This document shows, one piece after another, positions 31,097-40,975 of a stretch of 64,000 nucleotides of DNA (position 1 is its first letter; every line of letters begins with the position of its first letter). Origin of the DNA: Mycobacteroides immunogenum (GTDB lineage Bacteria > Actinomycetota > Actinomycetes > Mycobacteriales > Mycobacteriaceae); the NCBI RefSeq assembly GCF_001605725.1, contig NZ_CP011530.1, positions 558,001 through 622,000 of the forward strand, given 5' to 3'. The translations under genes were made by a program, and so were the position numbers. Under the pieces are notes generated by a model that saw only the letters and a program-made list of their open reading frames with translations, did not search any database and was not told where the DNA came from.

Positions 31097-33426
31097 CGCG
31101 GCAGCCGGGATAGCACCAGCCGTAGCACCTTGATCGCCGCCGCCTTGTCCAGCGGGGAATTTCCATTGCCGCACTTGGGTGATTGCACACAGGAAGGGCA
31201 ACCCGCCTCGCATTCGCACGCCCCGATGGCATCGGCCGTGGCGCCCAGCCACGTTGCCAGCTGTTCGTACCCCCGCGCCGCGAAGCCCGCGCCACCGGGA
31301 TGGCCGTCGTATACGAACACCGTCGGGAGGCCGGTCTCCGGCTGCAGGGCGGTGGACACGCCGCCGATATCGCCGCGGTCGCAGCTGGCCACCAATGGCA
31401 GCAGGCCTATGGCGGCATGCTCGGCGGCATGTAGGGCTCCGGGAATCGACAGTGGATCGATATCGATGCCCGACAAGGCTTCCGGCGTGACCGTGTACAT
31501 CACCGCTTTGGTGCTCAGCGTCGAGGAAGGCATATCGAGTTCCACGAAGTCGAGGATCTCGCCGGTCGCCAGCTTGCGCAGATAGCCGATCACCTGGTGC
31601 GTCACATCCACCGGCACCAATCCGATGTGTACGTCACCCAGGGCGACGCGCTCTCCTTCGCCGGTGATCGCGATATCGATGGTAGAGCGAGCAAAGGTCG
31701 AATAATCGGGACGGTCGTTGTGTACCAAAGCGATTCCGTCGCCAAAGTCGAGCGAATCGACGACGTAGGTTTCGCCGGAATGCAGGTAGACCGCGCCCGG
31801 ATGCACCGTCGCCGGCGCGCGACCGGTATCGACGGTGCCCAATACCCGTCCGGTATCGGCCTCCAGGATCATCACCTGCCCGCCGATCGAGCCGCGAATA
31901 TCCACCGCCGCATACGGATTGAGGCCAGGGGCGGCGAAGTATCCGCCTGGCCGTTTTCTTAGTAGACCGTCGTCAACCAGATCGGACACCACCTGCCCGG
32001 CATCGAGGGAGTGCACATCATCTTCACTCAGGGGGAGTTCTGTTGCCGCGCAGAGCAGATGTGGGCGCAACACATGCGGATTGGTGGGGTCGATCACCAC
32101 CGCTTCGATCGGCTTGTCCAACAGGGCAGCGGGGTGGTGCACCAGATAGGTGTCCAATGGATCATCACGGGCCACCAGCACCACCAATGAGCCCTGGCCC
32201 CGCCTGCCGGAGCGGCCGGCTTGCTGCCAGAACGAGGCCACGGTGCCCGGGAAGCCGGCCACCACGACGGCATCCAGCCCGGCGATATCCACGCCCAACT
32301 CAAGGGCATTCGTGGTGGCCGCGCCGGTCAGCGTGCCCGTGGACAACGCCTGCTCCAAGGCGCGACGATCCTCGGGCAAGTATCCGGCCCGATATGCGGC
32401 CACCTGTGACGCCAGGCCGGGGTCGACCTCGGCCAGTCGATGGGCGGCGCCCAGTGCCGTCATCTCCGCGCCGCGCCGCGATCTGACGAAGGCCAGCGTC
32501 CGTGCGCCCTCCTGGACCAGATCGGCCAACAGGCGCGACGTCTCGGTACTGACCGGGCGGCGCACAGGAGCCCCGTTCTCGCCGGTGATCGGCAACAGCG
32601 GCGGTTCCCAGAGGGCAACGGTACGCATCCCGTGCGGTGATCCGTCCGCGACGACCTCTTCCACGGGTTGCCCGATCAGGGCCTGTGCTGCCGCGCCAGG
32701 ATTCGCTGTGGTGGCACTGGCGAAAACCACCGTCGGATGCGAGCCGTAACGTGCACACAAGCGCAGCAGCCGCTGCAGCACGAGCGCCACATTTGATCCG
32801 AAAACGCCTCGGTAGTAATGGCATTCATCGACCACGAGGTAGCGCAGTCCGCGCAGGAAGGCCGACCAGCGGGTGTGGTTGCGCAGCAGCGACACATGCA
32901 TCATGTCGGGATTGGTGAAGATCCAGCGAGAGCTTTCGCGCGCGAACCGCCGCAATTCGTTGGAGCTGTCGCCGTCGTATGTGCAGGGCAGTATCCGGTC
33001 GAAATTGTCAATCCCCGTGATTAATTCGCGCACCGAGCGCAATTGGTCGTGGCCGAGCGCCTTGGTGGGTGCCAGGTACAGGGCTCGGGCACGGGGCTCG
33101 GAGGCCAGGGCCGTCAGGATCGGCAGCTGGTAGGCGACAGACTTCCCGGACGCGGTTCCGGTGGCTACCACCACGTGGCGACCCGAGAAGGCCAGGGAGG
33201 CGGCGGCTACCTGGTGCGTCCACGGCGCTGCCACGCCTTGGGCGCTGAATGCGGCTACCGCGTCGGGATGAGCCCAGTGCGGCCAGTTGGCAACCTCGGC
33301 GTTCCGGGCAGGAATATCGCAAATATGCCGTACCGGAGTCTCACCGCTCGGGGTGCCTGCCACAATAAGATCCAGCAGTTCACGGCCGTAACCGACAGTC
33401 ACCGCAAAACCCCTTGTGACCTGCAC
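31093..33426 (-). CDS. MrfA/Hrq1-type DEAD/DEAH helicase with C-terminal zinc domain
   Basis: A 777-aa SF2 DNA helicase. Motif I is ATGTASGKS (near residue 90), Ia APTKALGHDQ, motif II VDECHYY (DECH), motif III FASATTANP, and motif VI QQAGRSGRRGQG. The C-terminal half is the MZB/DUF1998 domain with four cysteines, ACECEAGCPSC and PKCGNG. In B. subtilis the homologous MrfA repairs mitomycin-type crosslinks; the M. tuberculosis counterpart is Rv3649. ATG 33426 is the start I see, 317 bp from cspA, from which it diverges. Confidence 0.93.
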   Translation of the reverse strand: MQVTRGFAVTVGYGRELLDLIVAGTPSGETPVRHICDIPARNAEVANWPHWAHPDAVAAFSAQGVAAPWTHQVAAASLAFSGRHVVVATGTASGKSVAYQLPILTALASEPRARALYLAPTKALGHDQLRSVRELITGIDNFDRILPCTYDGDSSNELRRFARESSRWIFTNPDMMHVSLLRNHTRWSAFLRGLRYLVVDECHYYRGVFGSNVALVLQRLLRLCARYGSHPTVVFASATTANPGAAAQALIGQPVEEVVADGSPHGMRTVALWEPPLLPITGENGAPVRRPVSTETSRLLADLVQEGARTLAFVRSRRGAEMTALGAAHRLAEVDPGLASQVAAYRAGYLPEDRRALEQALSTGTLTGAATTNALELGVDIAGLDAVVVAGFPGTVASFWQQAGRSGRRGQGSLVVLVARDDPLDTYLVHHPAALLDKPIEAVVIDPTNPHVLRPHLLCAATELPLSEDDVHSLDAGQVVSDLVDDGLLRKRPGGYFAAPGLNPYAAVDIRGSIGGQVMILEADTGRVLGTVDTGRAPATVHPGAVYLHSGETYVVDSLDFGDGIALVHNDRPDYSTFARSTIDIAITGEGERVALGDVHIGLVPVDVTHQVIGYLRKLATGEILDFVELDMPSSTLSTKAVMYTVTPEALSGIDIDPLSIPGALHAAEHAAIGLLPLVASCDRGDIGGVSTALQPETGLPTVFVYDGHPGGAGFAARGYEQLATWLGATADAIGACECEAGCPSCVQSPKCGNGNSPLDKAAAIKVLRLVLSRLPR

Positions 33427-33743
33427 ACTTGTGCCAAAACGGTGTTGATTTCGCTACCGCATATGGCCATAATGCCAGGGTAAGGCAGGGCTAAAGGTGG
33501 CCGAAGTTTCGCCACTGTTCACCGAACTTCCTATCAATTATGTGGCACACCGCTATCGCCAACGCCCCAAACATGCTCTACTTAGGGCGGTCGCAGCTTC
33601 TGTGTTCGTGTTTTGCACTCGCAGGATCGACGTTGCGGTCGCGGTTCCTGCGAGGGTCATCTTCACGGGGTATGGCGGTCGGAACGGGGCCCGACGTACC
33701 GAACGGCGCGTCGCACCCGGTGTAAGAGAAGGAAAATCAAGAA
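33427..33743 (+). promoter_or_regulatory. Helicase-cspA intergenic region and cold-shock leader
   Basis: No convincing gene in these 317 bp. It should hold the helicase promoter on the left and the promoter plus 5' leader of cspA on the right. Cold-shock genes often have long structured leaders, which the spacing allows. GAGAAGGAAA at 33727-33736 is the probable cspA ribosome-binding site. Confidence 0.5.
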
Positions 33744-33947
33744 ATGCCACAGGGAACTGTGAAGTGGTTCAACGCGGAAAAGGGCTTCGGGTTCATTGCG
33801 CCCGAGGACGGCTCCGCTGACGTCTTCGTCCACTACACGGAGATTCAGGGCAACGGATTCCGTACCCTGGAAGAGAACCAGAAGGTTGAGTTCGAGGTAG
33901 GCCAGAGCCCCAAGGGCCCGCAGGCTACCGGCGTCCGCGCCGTCTGA
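33744..33947 (+). CDS. cspA: Cold-shock protein CspA
   Basis: A 67-aa cold-shock-domain protein. RNP1 (KGFGFI) and RNP2 (VFVHY) motifs are intact within [20 protein letters not shown] and DVFVHYTEI, so it binds single-stranded RNA and DNA and melts secondary structure. Length and sequence are typical for the abundant mycobacterial CspA (Rv3648c counterpart). A GAAGGAAA purine run precedes ATG 33744 and a strong terminator follows 17 bp after the stop, so it is a monocistronic unit. Confidence 0.97.
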   Translation: MPQGTVKWFNAEKGFGFIAPEDGSADVFVHYTEIQGNGFRTLEENQKVEFEVGQSPKGPQATGVRAV

Positions 33948-33964
33948 CCCACATCCGTCGTAGG

Positions 33965-33993
33965 AACGCCCCCGGCCATGCGCCGGGGGCGTT
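33965..33993 (+). terminator. Intrinsic terminator of cspA
   Basis: AACGCCCCCGGC (33965-33976) and GCCGGGGGCGTT (33982-33993) form a perfect 12-bp stem with loop CATGC, followed by TTTCTCGTCTCT. Confidence 0.85.
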
Positions 33994-34097
33994 TCTCGTC
34001 TCTAAGAAACCCGTGAGCAGACGTACACGTCCCTCGACACGCGGGTGAATGGGTGCTTTTGCGTCTGCTCGCGTAAGGACCCGAGAAAGTACTGTCT

Positions 34098-34691
34098 GTG
34101 ACTGTGAGCCAGCTGTCCTTTTTCTCCGCCGAATCGGTGCCTCCTGAGGTCACCGATCTGGCCGGGCTGCTGGCAGGTCCAGGTCAGGTGGTGGTCAGCG
34201 GCGCCGGTGCCCGTATCTCGGTGGTTGTGGACCAGCCCTGGCGTGCGCTGGCGCTGGCCGAGATGATCACCGAAACCGGTCTGCAGGCCGAGGTTGGTCA
34301 CACCGAGACCGGCACCGAGAACCATCCGCTGGTGCGTACCGCGATTGACCCCTCGATACTGCCGATTGCGCGTGAGTGGACCCGGGGCGCGGTGAAAACC
34401 GTGCCCGCGCAATGGTTACCAGGCGCGCGCGAGCTGCGCGCCTGGGTGCTCGCCGCAGGCTCACCGGAGGCCGATCGATACCTGCTGGGGCTGGACCCAC
34501 ACGCCCCCGATACACATTCACCGTTGGCGGCCGCGCTCATGCGGGTAGGAATTGCCCCGACGCTGATCGGAACACGCGGCGCCAATCCCGCGTTACGGAT
34601 CAGTGGGCGCCGCCGGCTGGGACGGTTATTGGAAAACATCGGAGAACCGCCCGGCGATACCGATGCATTCCGTGTCTGGCCGCGGGTCTGA
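34098..34691 (+). CDS. Conserved mycobacterial protein (Rv3647c homologue)
   Basis: A 197-aa protein of unknown function, conserved between cspA and topA in mycobacteria. No signal peptide or membrane helix. It has PAREWTRGAVKTVPAQWLPGARELRAW-type content (EWTRGAVKTVPAQWL) and a C-terminal ISGRRRLGRLLENIGEPP segment that looks nucleic-acid related, but I assign no role. Start GTG 34098 or GTG 34104. The ordering with topA suggests a housekeeping function. Confidence 0.8.
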   Translation: MTVSQLSFFSAESVPPEVTDLAGLLAGPGQVVVSGAGARISVVVDQPWRALALAEMITETGLQAEVGHTETGTENHPLVRTAIDPSILPIAREWTRGAVKTVPAQWLPGARELRAWVLAAGSPEADRYLLGLDPHAPDTHSPLAAALMRVGIAPTLIGTRGANPALRISGRRRLGRLLENIGEPPGDTDAFRVWPRV

Positions 34692-34876
34692 GACGGTTTA
34701 GCAGCGGTTGAGCGGAGACTCGGACACACTTTTGGGCACCCTGACATCCGGAATACCGGCGCCTATATGCAAGGCTAGGTTTGCGCAATTGGCGCGGGGG
34801 TGTCATCTTGTGACCACGGTGAACCGCCCGTACACCGTACATATGCGGCTGAATGCGCAGGTAAGGAGACGAAGCA

Positions 34877-37642
34877 TTGCGACGGCTCGTCATCGTCGAA
34901 TCACCGACGAAGGCCCGCAAGATCGCTGGCTACCTCGGCGACGGGTACGTCGTCGAATCTTCGCGTGGCCACATCCGGGACCTGCCCCGTGCTGCTGCCG
35001 ATGTTCCGGCCAAGTACAAGTCCGAACCCTGGGCCCGCCTCGGGGTGAACGTCGACGAGGACTTCGAGCCCCTCTACATCGTCAGCCCGGATAAGAAGGG
35101 CACGGTCACCGAGCTCAAGGGCCTGTTGAAGGACGTTGACGAGCTTTATCTCGCAACGGACGGTGACCGCGAGGGTGAGGCCATCGCCTGGCACCTGCTG
35201 GAGACTCTCAAGCCCAAGGTGCCGGTTCGGCGCATGGTCTTCCACGAGATCACCGAGCAGGCCATCCTCGCGGCCGCTCAGGACCCCCGTGATCTCGATA
35301 ACAACCTCGTCGATGCCCAGGAGACCCGCCGCATCCTGGACCGGCTCTACGGCTACGAGGTGAGTCCCGTGCTGTGGAAGAAGGTCGGACGTAACCTGTC
35401 CGCCGGACGCGTGCAGTCGGTGGCCACCCGGATCATCGTGCAGCGCGAACGCGACCGCATGGCGTTCCGCAGTGCGGGCTATTGGGATCTGGGCGCCGAG
35501 CTGGACGCGGGCGGCGAGGCGAAACCGCCGCGATTCAATGCCCGCCTGGTCAGTGTGGATGCCCTGCGGGTGGCCTCGGGCCGTGATTTCGACTCGCTGG
35601 GCCAGGTCAAAAAGGCCGACGAGGTACTGGTCCTCGATGAGGTGCGTGCGAACGCCCTGGTCGCCGGGCTGTCTCAGGCGACGCTGACGGTTGCCTCCGC
35701 CGAGGAGAAGCCCTACACGCGCAAGCCGTACCCGCCGTTCATGACGTCGACGCTGCAGCAGGAGGCGGGCCGCAAGCTGCGGTTCTCCTCCGAGCGCACC
35801 ATGAGCATCGCGCAGCGGCTGTACGAAAACGGTTACATCACCTATATGCGTACCGACTCCACGACGCTGTCGGAATCGGCATTGACCGCAGCGCGTAGCC
35901 AGGCCGCGGAGTTGTACGGAAACGAATACGTGCATCCTTCGCCACGGCAATACACGCGCAAGGTGAAAAATGCGCAGGAGGCGCACGAAGCCATTCGCCC
36001 GGCAGGTGAGACATTCAAAACTCCGGGTCAATTGCATTCATCGCTCGATAACGACGAATTCCGTTTGTACGAGCTGATTTGGCAGCGCACGGTGGCGTCG
36101 CAGATGGCCGATGCGCGTGGCACCACGCTGAGCCTGCGGCTGGCCGGTACCGCCACCTCCGGTGAGCAGGTGGTGTTCACCGCGAGCGGACGCACCATCA
36201 CGTTCCCCGGATTCTTGTCTGCCTACGTGGAGACCGTCGACGAGCTGAGCGGCGGCGAGGCGGACGATGAAGAACGTCGTCTGCCGCAGCTCAAGCAGGG
36301 GCAGAGCGTCACCGTCGCGGACCTGTCCGCCGATGGTCACACCACCAACCCGCCCGCCCGATACACCGAAGCCTCGCTCATCAAGGCGTTGGAAGAGCTG
36401 GGGATTGGACGTCCGTCGACCTACTCGTCGATCATCCGGACCATCCAGGATCGTGGATACGTGCACAAGCGGGGCAGTGCCTTGGTCCCGTCGTGGACGG
36501 CATTCGCGGTGATCGGGCTTTTGGAACAGCACTTTGGCCGCCTTGTCGACTACGACTTCACGGCCGCCATGGAAGATGACCTGGACGAGATCGCCTCAGG
36601 AAACGAGCGCCGCACAAACTGGTTGAACGCCTTCTACTTTGGTGGAGACCACGGCGTCGAGGGTTCGGTGGCGCGTGCCGGCGGACTCAAGCGTCTGGTG
36701 GGTGTGAATCTTGAGGAAATCGACGCTCGAGAGATCAACTCCATCAAGTTGTTCGACGACGATCAGGGTCGTCCCATCTACGTACGGGTTGGCAAGAACG
36801 GACCGTATCTGGAGCGGATCATCACCGGGGACGATGGCGAACCGACGCCGCAGCGTGCCAACGTCAAGGATGGCGTCACCCCCGATGAGCTGACGGTCGA
36901 GATGGCCGAGCAGCTGTTCGCGATCCCGCAAGAGGGTCGTTCGCTGGGCGTTGATCCGGAGACTGGGCATGAAATCGTCGCTAAGGATGGACGTTTCGGT
37001 CCCTACGTGACCGAGGTGCTGCCTGCTCCGCCGGAACCGGTTGAGGCTGAGAAGCCGAAGCGGGGAGCCAAGAAGGTGGAAGGTCCCAAGCCTCGTACCG
37101 GCTCGCTGCTCAAGTCCATGACCCTGGAGACGGTGACGCTTGAGGACGCGCTGAAGCTGCTCTCGTTGCCGCGTGTGGTCGGTGTCGACCCCGCCAACGG
37201 CGAGGAGATCACCGCACAGAACGGTCGCTACGGCCCATACCTGAAGCGCGGCACGGATTCCCGGTCATTGGCCACCGAGGATCAGATCTTCACCGTTACT
37301 CTCGACGAGGCGCTGAAGATCTACTCGGAGCCCAAACGCCGTGGTGGACAATCGGCTTCGGCTGCTCCGCTGCGCGAGCTCGGTACGGACTCGGCGACCG
37401 GTAAGCCGATGGTGATCAAAGATGGCCGCTTTGGCCCCTACGTCACCGACGGTGAGACGAACGCCAGCCTGCGCAAGGGTGATGACGTGCTATCGATCAC
37501 TGACGAGCGGGCTTCCGAGCTGCTCGCCGATCGCCGTGCGCGTGGGCCGGTGAAGCGGGCGAAGAAGGCTCCGGCGAAGGCCGCCAAGAAGGCTCCGGCC
37601 AAGAAGGCGCCCGCGAAAAAGGCTGCGAAGAAGGCGACGTAG
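34877..37642 (+). CDS. topA: DNA topoisomerase I
   Basis: The type IA topoisomerase that relaxes negative supercoils, 921 aa. The Toprim domain has VIVESPTKARKI and TDGDREGEAIAW (DxDxE), and the active-site Tyr lies in GYITYMRTDST near residue 325. The C-terminal third contains the actinobacterial TopA C-terminal repeats (GRFGPYV motifs, at least four such GRxGPY/KNGPY copies) instead of zinc fingers, and ends in a basic Lys/Ala tail (KKAPAKKAPAKKAAKKAT) that binds DNA and aids processivity. TTG 34877 is the start, with AAGGAG 8 bp upstream. Essential gene. Confidence 0.97.
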   Translation: MRRLVIVESPTKARKIAGYLGDGYVVESSRGHIRDLPRAAADVPAKYKSEPWARLGVNVDEDFEPLYIVSPDKKGTVTELKGLLKDVDELYLATDGDREGEAIAWHLLETLKPKVPVRRMVFHEITEQAILAAAQDPRDLDNNLVDAQETRRILDRLYGYEVSPVLWKKVGRNLSAGRVQSVATRIIVQRERDRMAFRSAGYWDLGAELDAGGEAKPPRFNARLVSVDALRVASGRDFDSLGQVKKADEVLVLDEVRANALVAGLSQATLTVASAEEKPYTRKPYPPFMTSTLQQEAGRKLRFSSERTMSIAQRLYENGYITYMRTDSTTLSESALTAARSQAAELYGNEYVHPSPRQYTRKVKNAQEAHEAIRPAGETFKTPGQLHSSLDNDEFRLYELIWQRTVASQMADARGTTLSLRLAGTATSGEQVVFTASGRTITFPGFLSAYVETVDELSGGEADDEERRLPQLKQGQSVTVADLSADGHTTNPPARYTEASLIKALEELGIGRPSTYSSIIRTIQDRGYVHKRGSALVPSWTAFAVIGLLEQHFGRLVDYDFTAAMEDDLDEIASGNERRTNWLNAFYFGGDHGVEGSVARAGGLKRLVGVNLEEIDAREINSIKLFDDDQGRPIYVRVGKNGPYLERIITGDDGEPTPQRANVKDGVTPDELTVEMAEQLFAIPQEGRSLGVDPETGHEIVAKDGRFGPYVTEVLPAPPEPVEAEKPKRGAKKVEGPKPRTGSLLKSMTLETVTLEDALKLLSLPRVVGVDPANGEEITAQNGRYGPYLKRGTDSRSLATEDQIFTVTLDEALKIYSEPKRRGGQSASAAPLRELGTDSATGKPMVIKDGRFGPYVTDGETNASLRKGDDVLSITDERASELLADRRARGPVKRAKKAPAKAAKKAPAKKAPAKKAAKKAT

Positions 37643-37705
37643 TCGGGCGGCGATCGAAAGCTACTGTCGCAGTGTCAAACCACGGCCTGCCCGATCCATT
37701 CCGCT

Positions 37706-39265
37706 CTAGCTGTGCCGCGGGCGTGCCACTTGCGTAGATACCGTGCGGCCGCGCAGCTCAACGGTCTCGCCGACGTCCCAGCGCAGCGCTTCTTCGTCGC
37801 GGGCTTCCATGACCGCCGAGGCAGACGCGAGCACGTTTCCGGGCTCGTTCTTGGCCAGCTCGGTGAGCCGGGCCGCTTCGTTCACGGGGTCGCCGATGAC
37901 GGTGTACTCAAACCGGGCCTGGGCGCCGATGTGGCCGGCGATGGCTCGCCCGGCGGAGACGCCGATACCGAAGTCGTTGGAGCCCAGCACATTGGTGAGC
38001 TCGCCGGAAAGTTCGCGCGCGGCGGCCAAGGCTGCGGCGGCACCATCTGGATGGTCGATGGGGGCGCCGAAGATGGCGAGCGCGGCATCACCCTGGAACT
38101 TGTTGACGAAGCCGCCGTGCTTGTTGACGGTGTCGACGATGACTCGGAAGAACTCGTTAAGCACCCGCACGACCACGGCGGGCCCGCGGGTGGACGCCAG
38201 CTGAGTGGATCCCACCAGGTCGACGAAAAGAACCGCGACGCTGCGTTCCTGCCCGCCGAGCTCGGTGCCGTACTCGAGTGCGCGGCGTGCCACATCTTCA
38301 CCGACGTAGCGGCCGAACAGGTCGCGTAGGCGTTGCCGCTCGCCGAGATCGCGCACCATGTCGTTGAACCCCGCCTGCAACAGCCCCAGCTCGCTGGCGT
38401 CATAGATGGGTACGTGAGCGTTGTAGTTGCCACGTTGCACTTCGCTGAGTGCCCAACGCAGCTGGCGCAGCGGGTCGGCGATGGATGTCGCCACCAGCAG
38501 GGTGCCCATCAGTCCGATGGCCAGCGCGATGATCGCCAGGATCAGGATCGATCCGGTGAGGTTGTCGGCGTTGGACTTGAGGTACCCGGCGCGCTGTCCC
38601 ACGACGGTCAGCACAATCGCCAGAATCGGAACACCGGTGCTCAGTGCCCAGGTGAGTACCTGACGGACGATAACGCCAGGAGCGGTGACATTTTCGGGCA
38701 CGCCGCGCCGTAAGGCCTGGATGGCCACCGGGCGCAGGACGCGTTCGGACTGTAGGTACCCGATGATGCTGGTGGTGGTGGCACCGAGCACGGTTGCGAA
38801 TGCCGCGACCAGCACCGAGCTATGGGTGGACGACCAGGTGACCGCGACGAAGATGGCGCCTCCGACGAGCCACGTCGCGACACTGATGACGGTCCGGTAA
38901 AAGGGCATTTGCAGGGCCCGCACCCGGACCGCCTCGGAGCCTTCGGACTCGAAGTCGGGCGACCGGTACTGCCAGCGCAGCACTGGTAGCAGCAGATAGG
39001 TGCTGACGATGGCACCGACGACGAACAGGATGAACAGCGAGACGCCCAGAATGATGAGCCGCTGTGGGCCCAGTTCGGTCAGTTCTACGCGGTCGCTCGG
39101 CGGCAGGCCGAACCGCAGGAATCCCAGTACGAACAGAGCTCCGACCAGGTTCGACTGGGCGATACCCATGATGAAGAGAGGCCACGGTGTGCGCATGACC
39201 CACCGGGAGTACCGGGCTGCGCGTGCAAGTGGGCGCCGATCGGGCCTACCCTCCGCGCCAGTCAC
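37706..39265 (-). CDS. Membrane class III adenylate cyclase (Rv3645 type)
   Basis: A 519-aa membrane adenylate cyclase. Six hydrophobic segments fill the first ~280 residues, then a HAMP linker (ATSIADPLRQLRWALSEVQRGN) and a C-terminal class III catalytic domain. The two metal Asp are in VAVLFVDLVGSTQLA and KFQGDAALAIF. The family counterpart Rv3645 makes most cAMP in M. tuberculosis and affects drug tolerance and fatty-acid use. It is convergent with topA and starts at GTG 39265. Confidence 0.95.
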   Translation of the reverse strand: MTGAEGRPDRRPLARAARYSRWVMRTPWPLFIMGIAQSNLVGALFVLGFLRFGLPPSDRVELTELGPQRLIILGVSLFILFVVGAIVSTYLLLPVLRWQYRSPDFESEGSEAVRVRALQMPFYRTVISVATWLVGGAIFVAVTWSSTHSSVLVAAFATVLGATTTSIIGYLQSERVLRPVAIQALRRGVPENVTAPGVIVRQVLTWALSTGVPILAIVLTVVGQRAGYLKSNADNLTGSILILAIIALAIGLMGTLLVATSIADPLRQLRWALSEVQRGNYNAHVPIYDASELGLLQAGFNDMVRDLGERQRLRDLFGRYVGEDVARRALEYGTELGGQERSVAVLFVDLVGSTQLASTRGPAVVVRVLNEFFRVIVDTVNKHGGFVNKFQGDAALAIFGAPIDHPDGAAAALAAARELSGELTNVLGSNDFGIGVSAGRAIAGHIGAQARFEYTVIGDPVNEAARLTELAKNEPGNVLASASAVMEARDEEALRWDVGETVELRGRTVSTQVARPRHS

Positions 39266-39357
39266 CCGTTAACCGTAGCTGTCGGCGGTGACGGTGGCGC
39301 CTCACACGCTTGTCCGCGCACTCGTGGAGTCGGTACCGGCGGCTAGGGTTGGAGGCG

Positions 39358-40563
39358 ATGAGCGGGGTTTTTGGGCGCCTGGTGGATCAGGGAGCGGTGG
39401 TTTCCACGCTCTCATCCTCGGCATTGGCTGCACGTGGTGATGACGCGGGACGGATGACCCACGCGTGGTTGTTTACCGGCCCGCCGGGTTCGGGCAGGTC
39501 GGTGGCTGCCTTGTGTTTTGCCGCGGCGCTTCAGTGCGAAGCGCAGGAGACCGCGGGTTGTGGCGTATGCCGTCCGTGTACGACAACGATGGCCGGTACC
39601 CATGCTGACGTGCGCAGAGTTGTGCCCGAGGGCCTGTCGATCGGTGTGGACGAGATGCGCGCCATCGTGCAGGCGGCATGGCGCAGGCCGAGTACCGGGC
39701 GCTGGTTGGTGGTGTTGATCGAAGATGCCGACCGACTGACCGAGGGCGCCGGCAATGTGCTGCTGAAGGTTGTCGAGGAACCGCCGCCGCGGACCGTGTT
39801 CCTGTTGTGTGCGCCGTCGGTGGATCCCGAGGACATTTCGATCACTCTTCGATCGCGCTGTCGCCATGTGGCGCTCGTCACGCCCTCGGTCACGGCCATC
39901 GCCCAGGTGTTGATGGACCGCGATGGGATCGACGCGGAGCAGGCACAGTGGGCGGCATCGGTCAGTGGCGGTCATGTGGGCCGGGCCCGCAGGCTGGCGA
40001 CCGATGAGCAGGCTCGTGCCCGTCGGCTCAAGGCGTTGGGGCTGGCCCGGGAGGCGGCGACTCCGACCCGGGCGTATGCGGCGGCCGAGGAGCTGGTCAC
40101 CAGCGCCGATGCTGAGGCCAAGGAGCTGACGGCCGCGCGTAATGAGGCAGAAGAGGAAGAACTCAAGACAGCGCTGGGAGCGGGCGGTACGGGAAAGGGT
40201 GCGGCGACAGCGCTGCGCGGATCCGCCGGAGTCTTGAAAGATCTTGAGCGGAAACAGAAATCCCGGCAAACGCGGGCGTCGCGTGATGCGCTGGACCGTA
40301 CACTGATCGACCTGGCGACCTACTTCCGAGACGCCTTGGTGCTGTCGTTCGGTGCCGCCGATGAGGGCGACGTGGCCCTGCATCATCCCGATATGGCGGA
40401 CCGGCTTGGGCCGATGGTGGACAGGGTCCCGCCCGAACAGCTGCTGAAGTGCATTGAGGCGGTCCTGGAGTGTCGAGAAGCGCTGGCGGTTAACGTGAAG
40501 CCCAAGTTCGCGATCGATGCTCTGGTAGCGACGGCAGGTCAGGCGCTGCGTCCGACGGAATGA
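39358..40563 (+). CDS. holB: DNA polymerase III delta-prime subunit
   Basis: A 401-aa AAA+ protein of the clamp loader. P-loop TGPPGSGRS is followed by the zinc cluster CEAQETAGCGVCRPC characteristic of delta-prime. Then VDEMRAIVQAA, VVLIEDADRLTEGAGNVLLKVVEEPPPRTVFLL (in parts), and a long helical collar domain. ATG 39358 is taken as start with GGAGG directly upstream; the frame opens earlier at 39310. It stands next to the tRNA-Thr gene, as Rv3644c does. Confidence 0.93.
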   Translation: MSGVFGRLVDQGAVVSTLSSSALAARGDDAGRMTHAWLFTGPPGSGRSVAALCFAAALQCEAQETAGCGVCRPCTTTMAGTHADVRRVVPEGLSIGVDEMRAIVQAAWRRPSTGRWLVVLIEDADRLTEGAGNVLLKVVEEPPPRTVFLLCAPSVDPEDISITLRSRCRHVALVTPSVTAIAQVLMDRDGIDAEQAQWAASVSGGHVGRARRLATDEQARARRLKALGLAREAATPTRAYAAAEELVTSADAEAKELTAARNEAEEEELKTALGAGGTGKGAATALRGSAGVLKDLERKQKSRQTRASRDALDRTLIDLATYFRDALVLSFGAADEGDVALHHPDMADRLGPMVDRVPPEQLLKCIEAVLECREALAVNVKPKFAIDALVATAGQALRPTE

Positions 40564-40620
40564 GATTGGGCGTCGCGGGACAGGTGCCGTAGACTCTCGG
40601 GCGCTGGGTTCGCCCGGCGC

Positions 40621-40693
40621 GCCACCCTAGCTCAGTCGGTAGAGCAATTCACTCGTAATGAATAGGTCAGGGGTTCGATTCCCCTGGGTGGCT
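40621..40693 (+). tRNA. tRNA-Thr (anticodon CGT)
   Basis: Cloverleaf: acceptor GCCACCC with GGGTGGC, D-arm GCTC...GAGC, anticodon arm ATTCA-CTCGTAA-TGAAT with anticodon CGT, T-arm CAGGGG-TTCGATT-CCCCTG. The 3' CCA is encoded (40694-40696). A tRNA at this place is a known insertion hot-spot type, and a non-core cassette follows. Confidence 0.97.
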
Positions 40694-40696
40694 CCA

Positions 40697-40975
40697 CGCG
40701 GGTTACTCGGCAGCTTTCGTGACGGCTTCGCCCGTCACCGCATTTACCAGCCCGAATTCGGCACGCTGCTTCGTGAGCTCAGCGGCCCGCCGCGGGGTAT
40801 GGGGGGAATGCCGTATGTCGGCTCCCCGTCGCCTGAACCGGCCGGCCGATGGGTAACGCGGAAACAACGGGCGGTTGTGGCGTGATCGGACCTTTGACAT
40901 AAATCACCTGGGTGCCGGTCTCGTAGGCGCTCCTTCTGCTGTGCACGACGTGCCAGGTCGCTAGCATTACTGGCC
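40697..40975. other. Gene-poor stretch between tRNA-Thr and the ImmA cassette
   Basis: I find no convincing gene. A weak 7-bp hairpin (GTGACGG 40719-40725 / CCGTCAC 40732-40738) may end the tRNA transcript. A 65-codon minus frame (40703-40900) ending NAVTGEAVTKAAE could be a relic of an older insertion. The promoter of the cassette should lie near 40,890-40,960. Confidence 0.4.

Noticed and set aside
34901-36037. 378-aa minus-strand open frame opposite topA
   Set aside because: Typical GC-rich antisense shadow; His/Gln/Arg/Gly-rich with no family signature, while topA is certain.
40703-40900. 65-aa minus frame ending NAVTGEAVTKAAE behind tRNA-Thr
   Set aside because: The tail looks protein-like, but the rest does not, there is no good start, and no homologue comes to mind; mentioned only as a possible relic.
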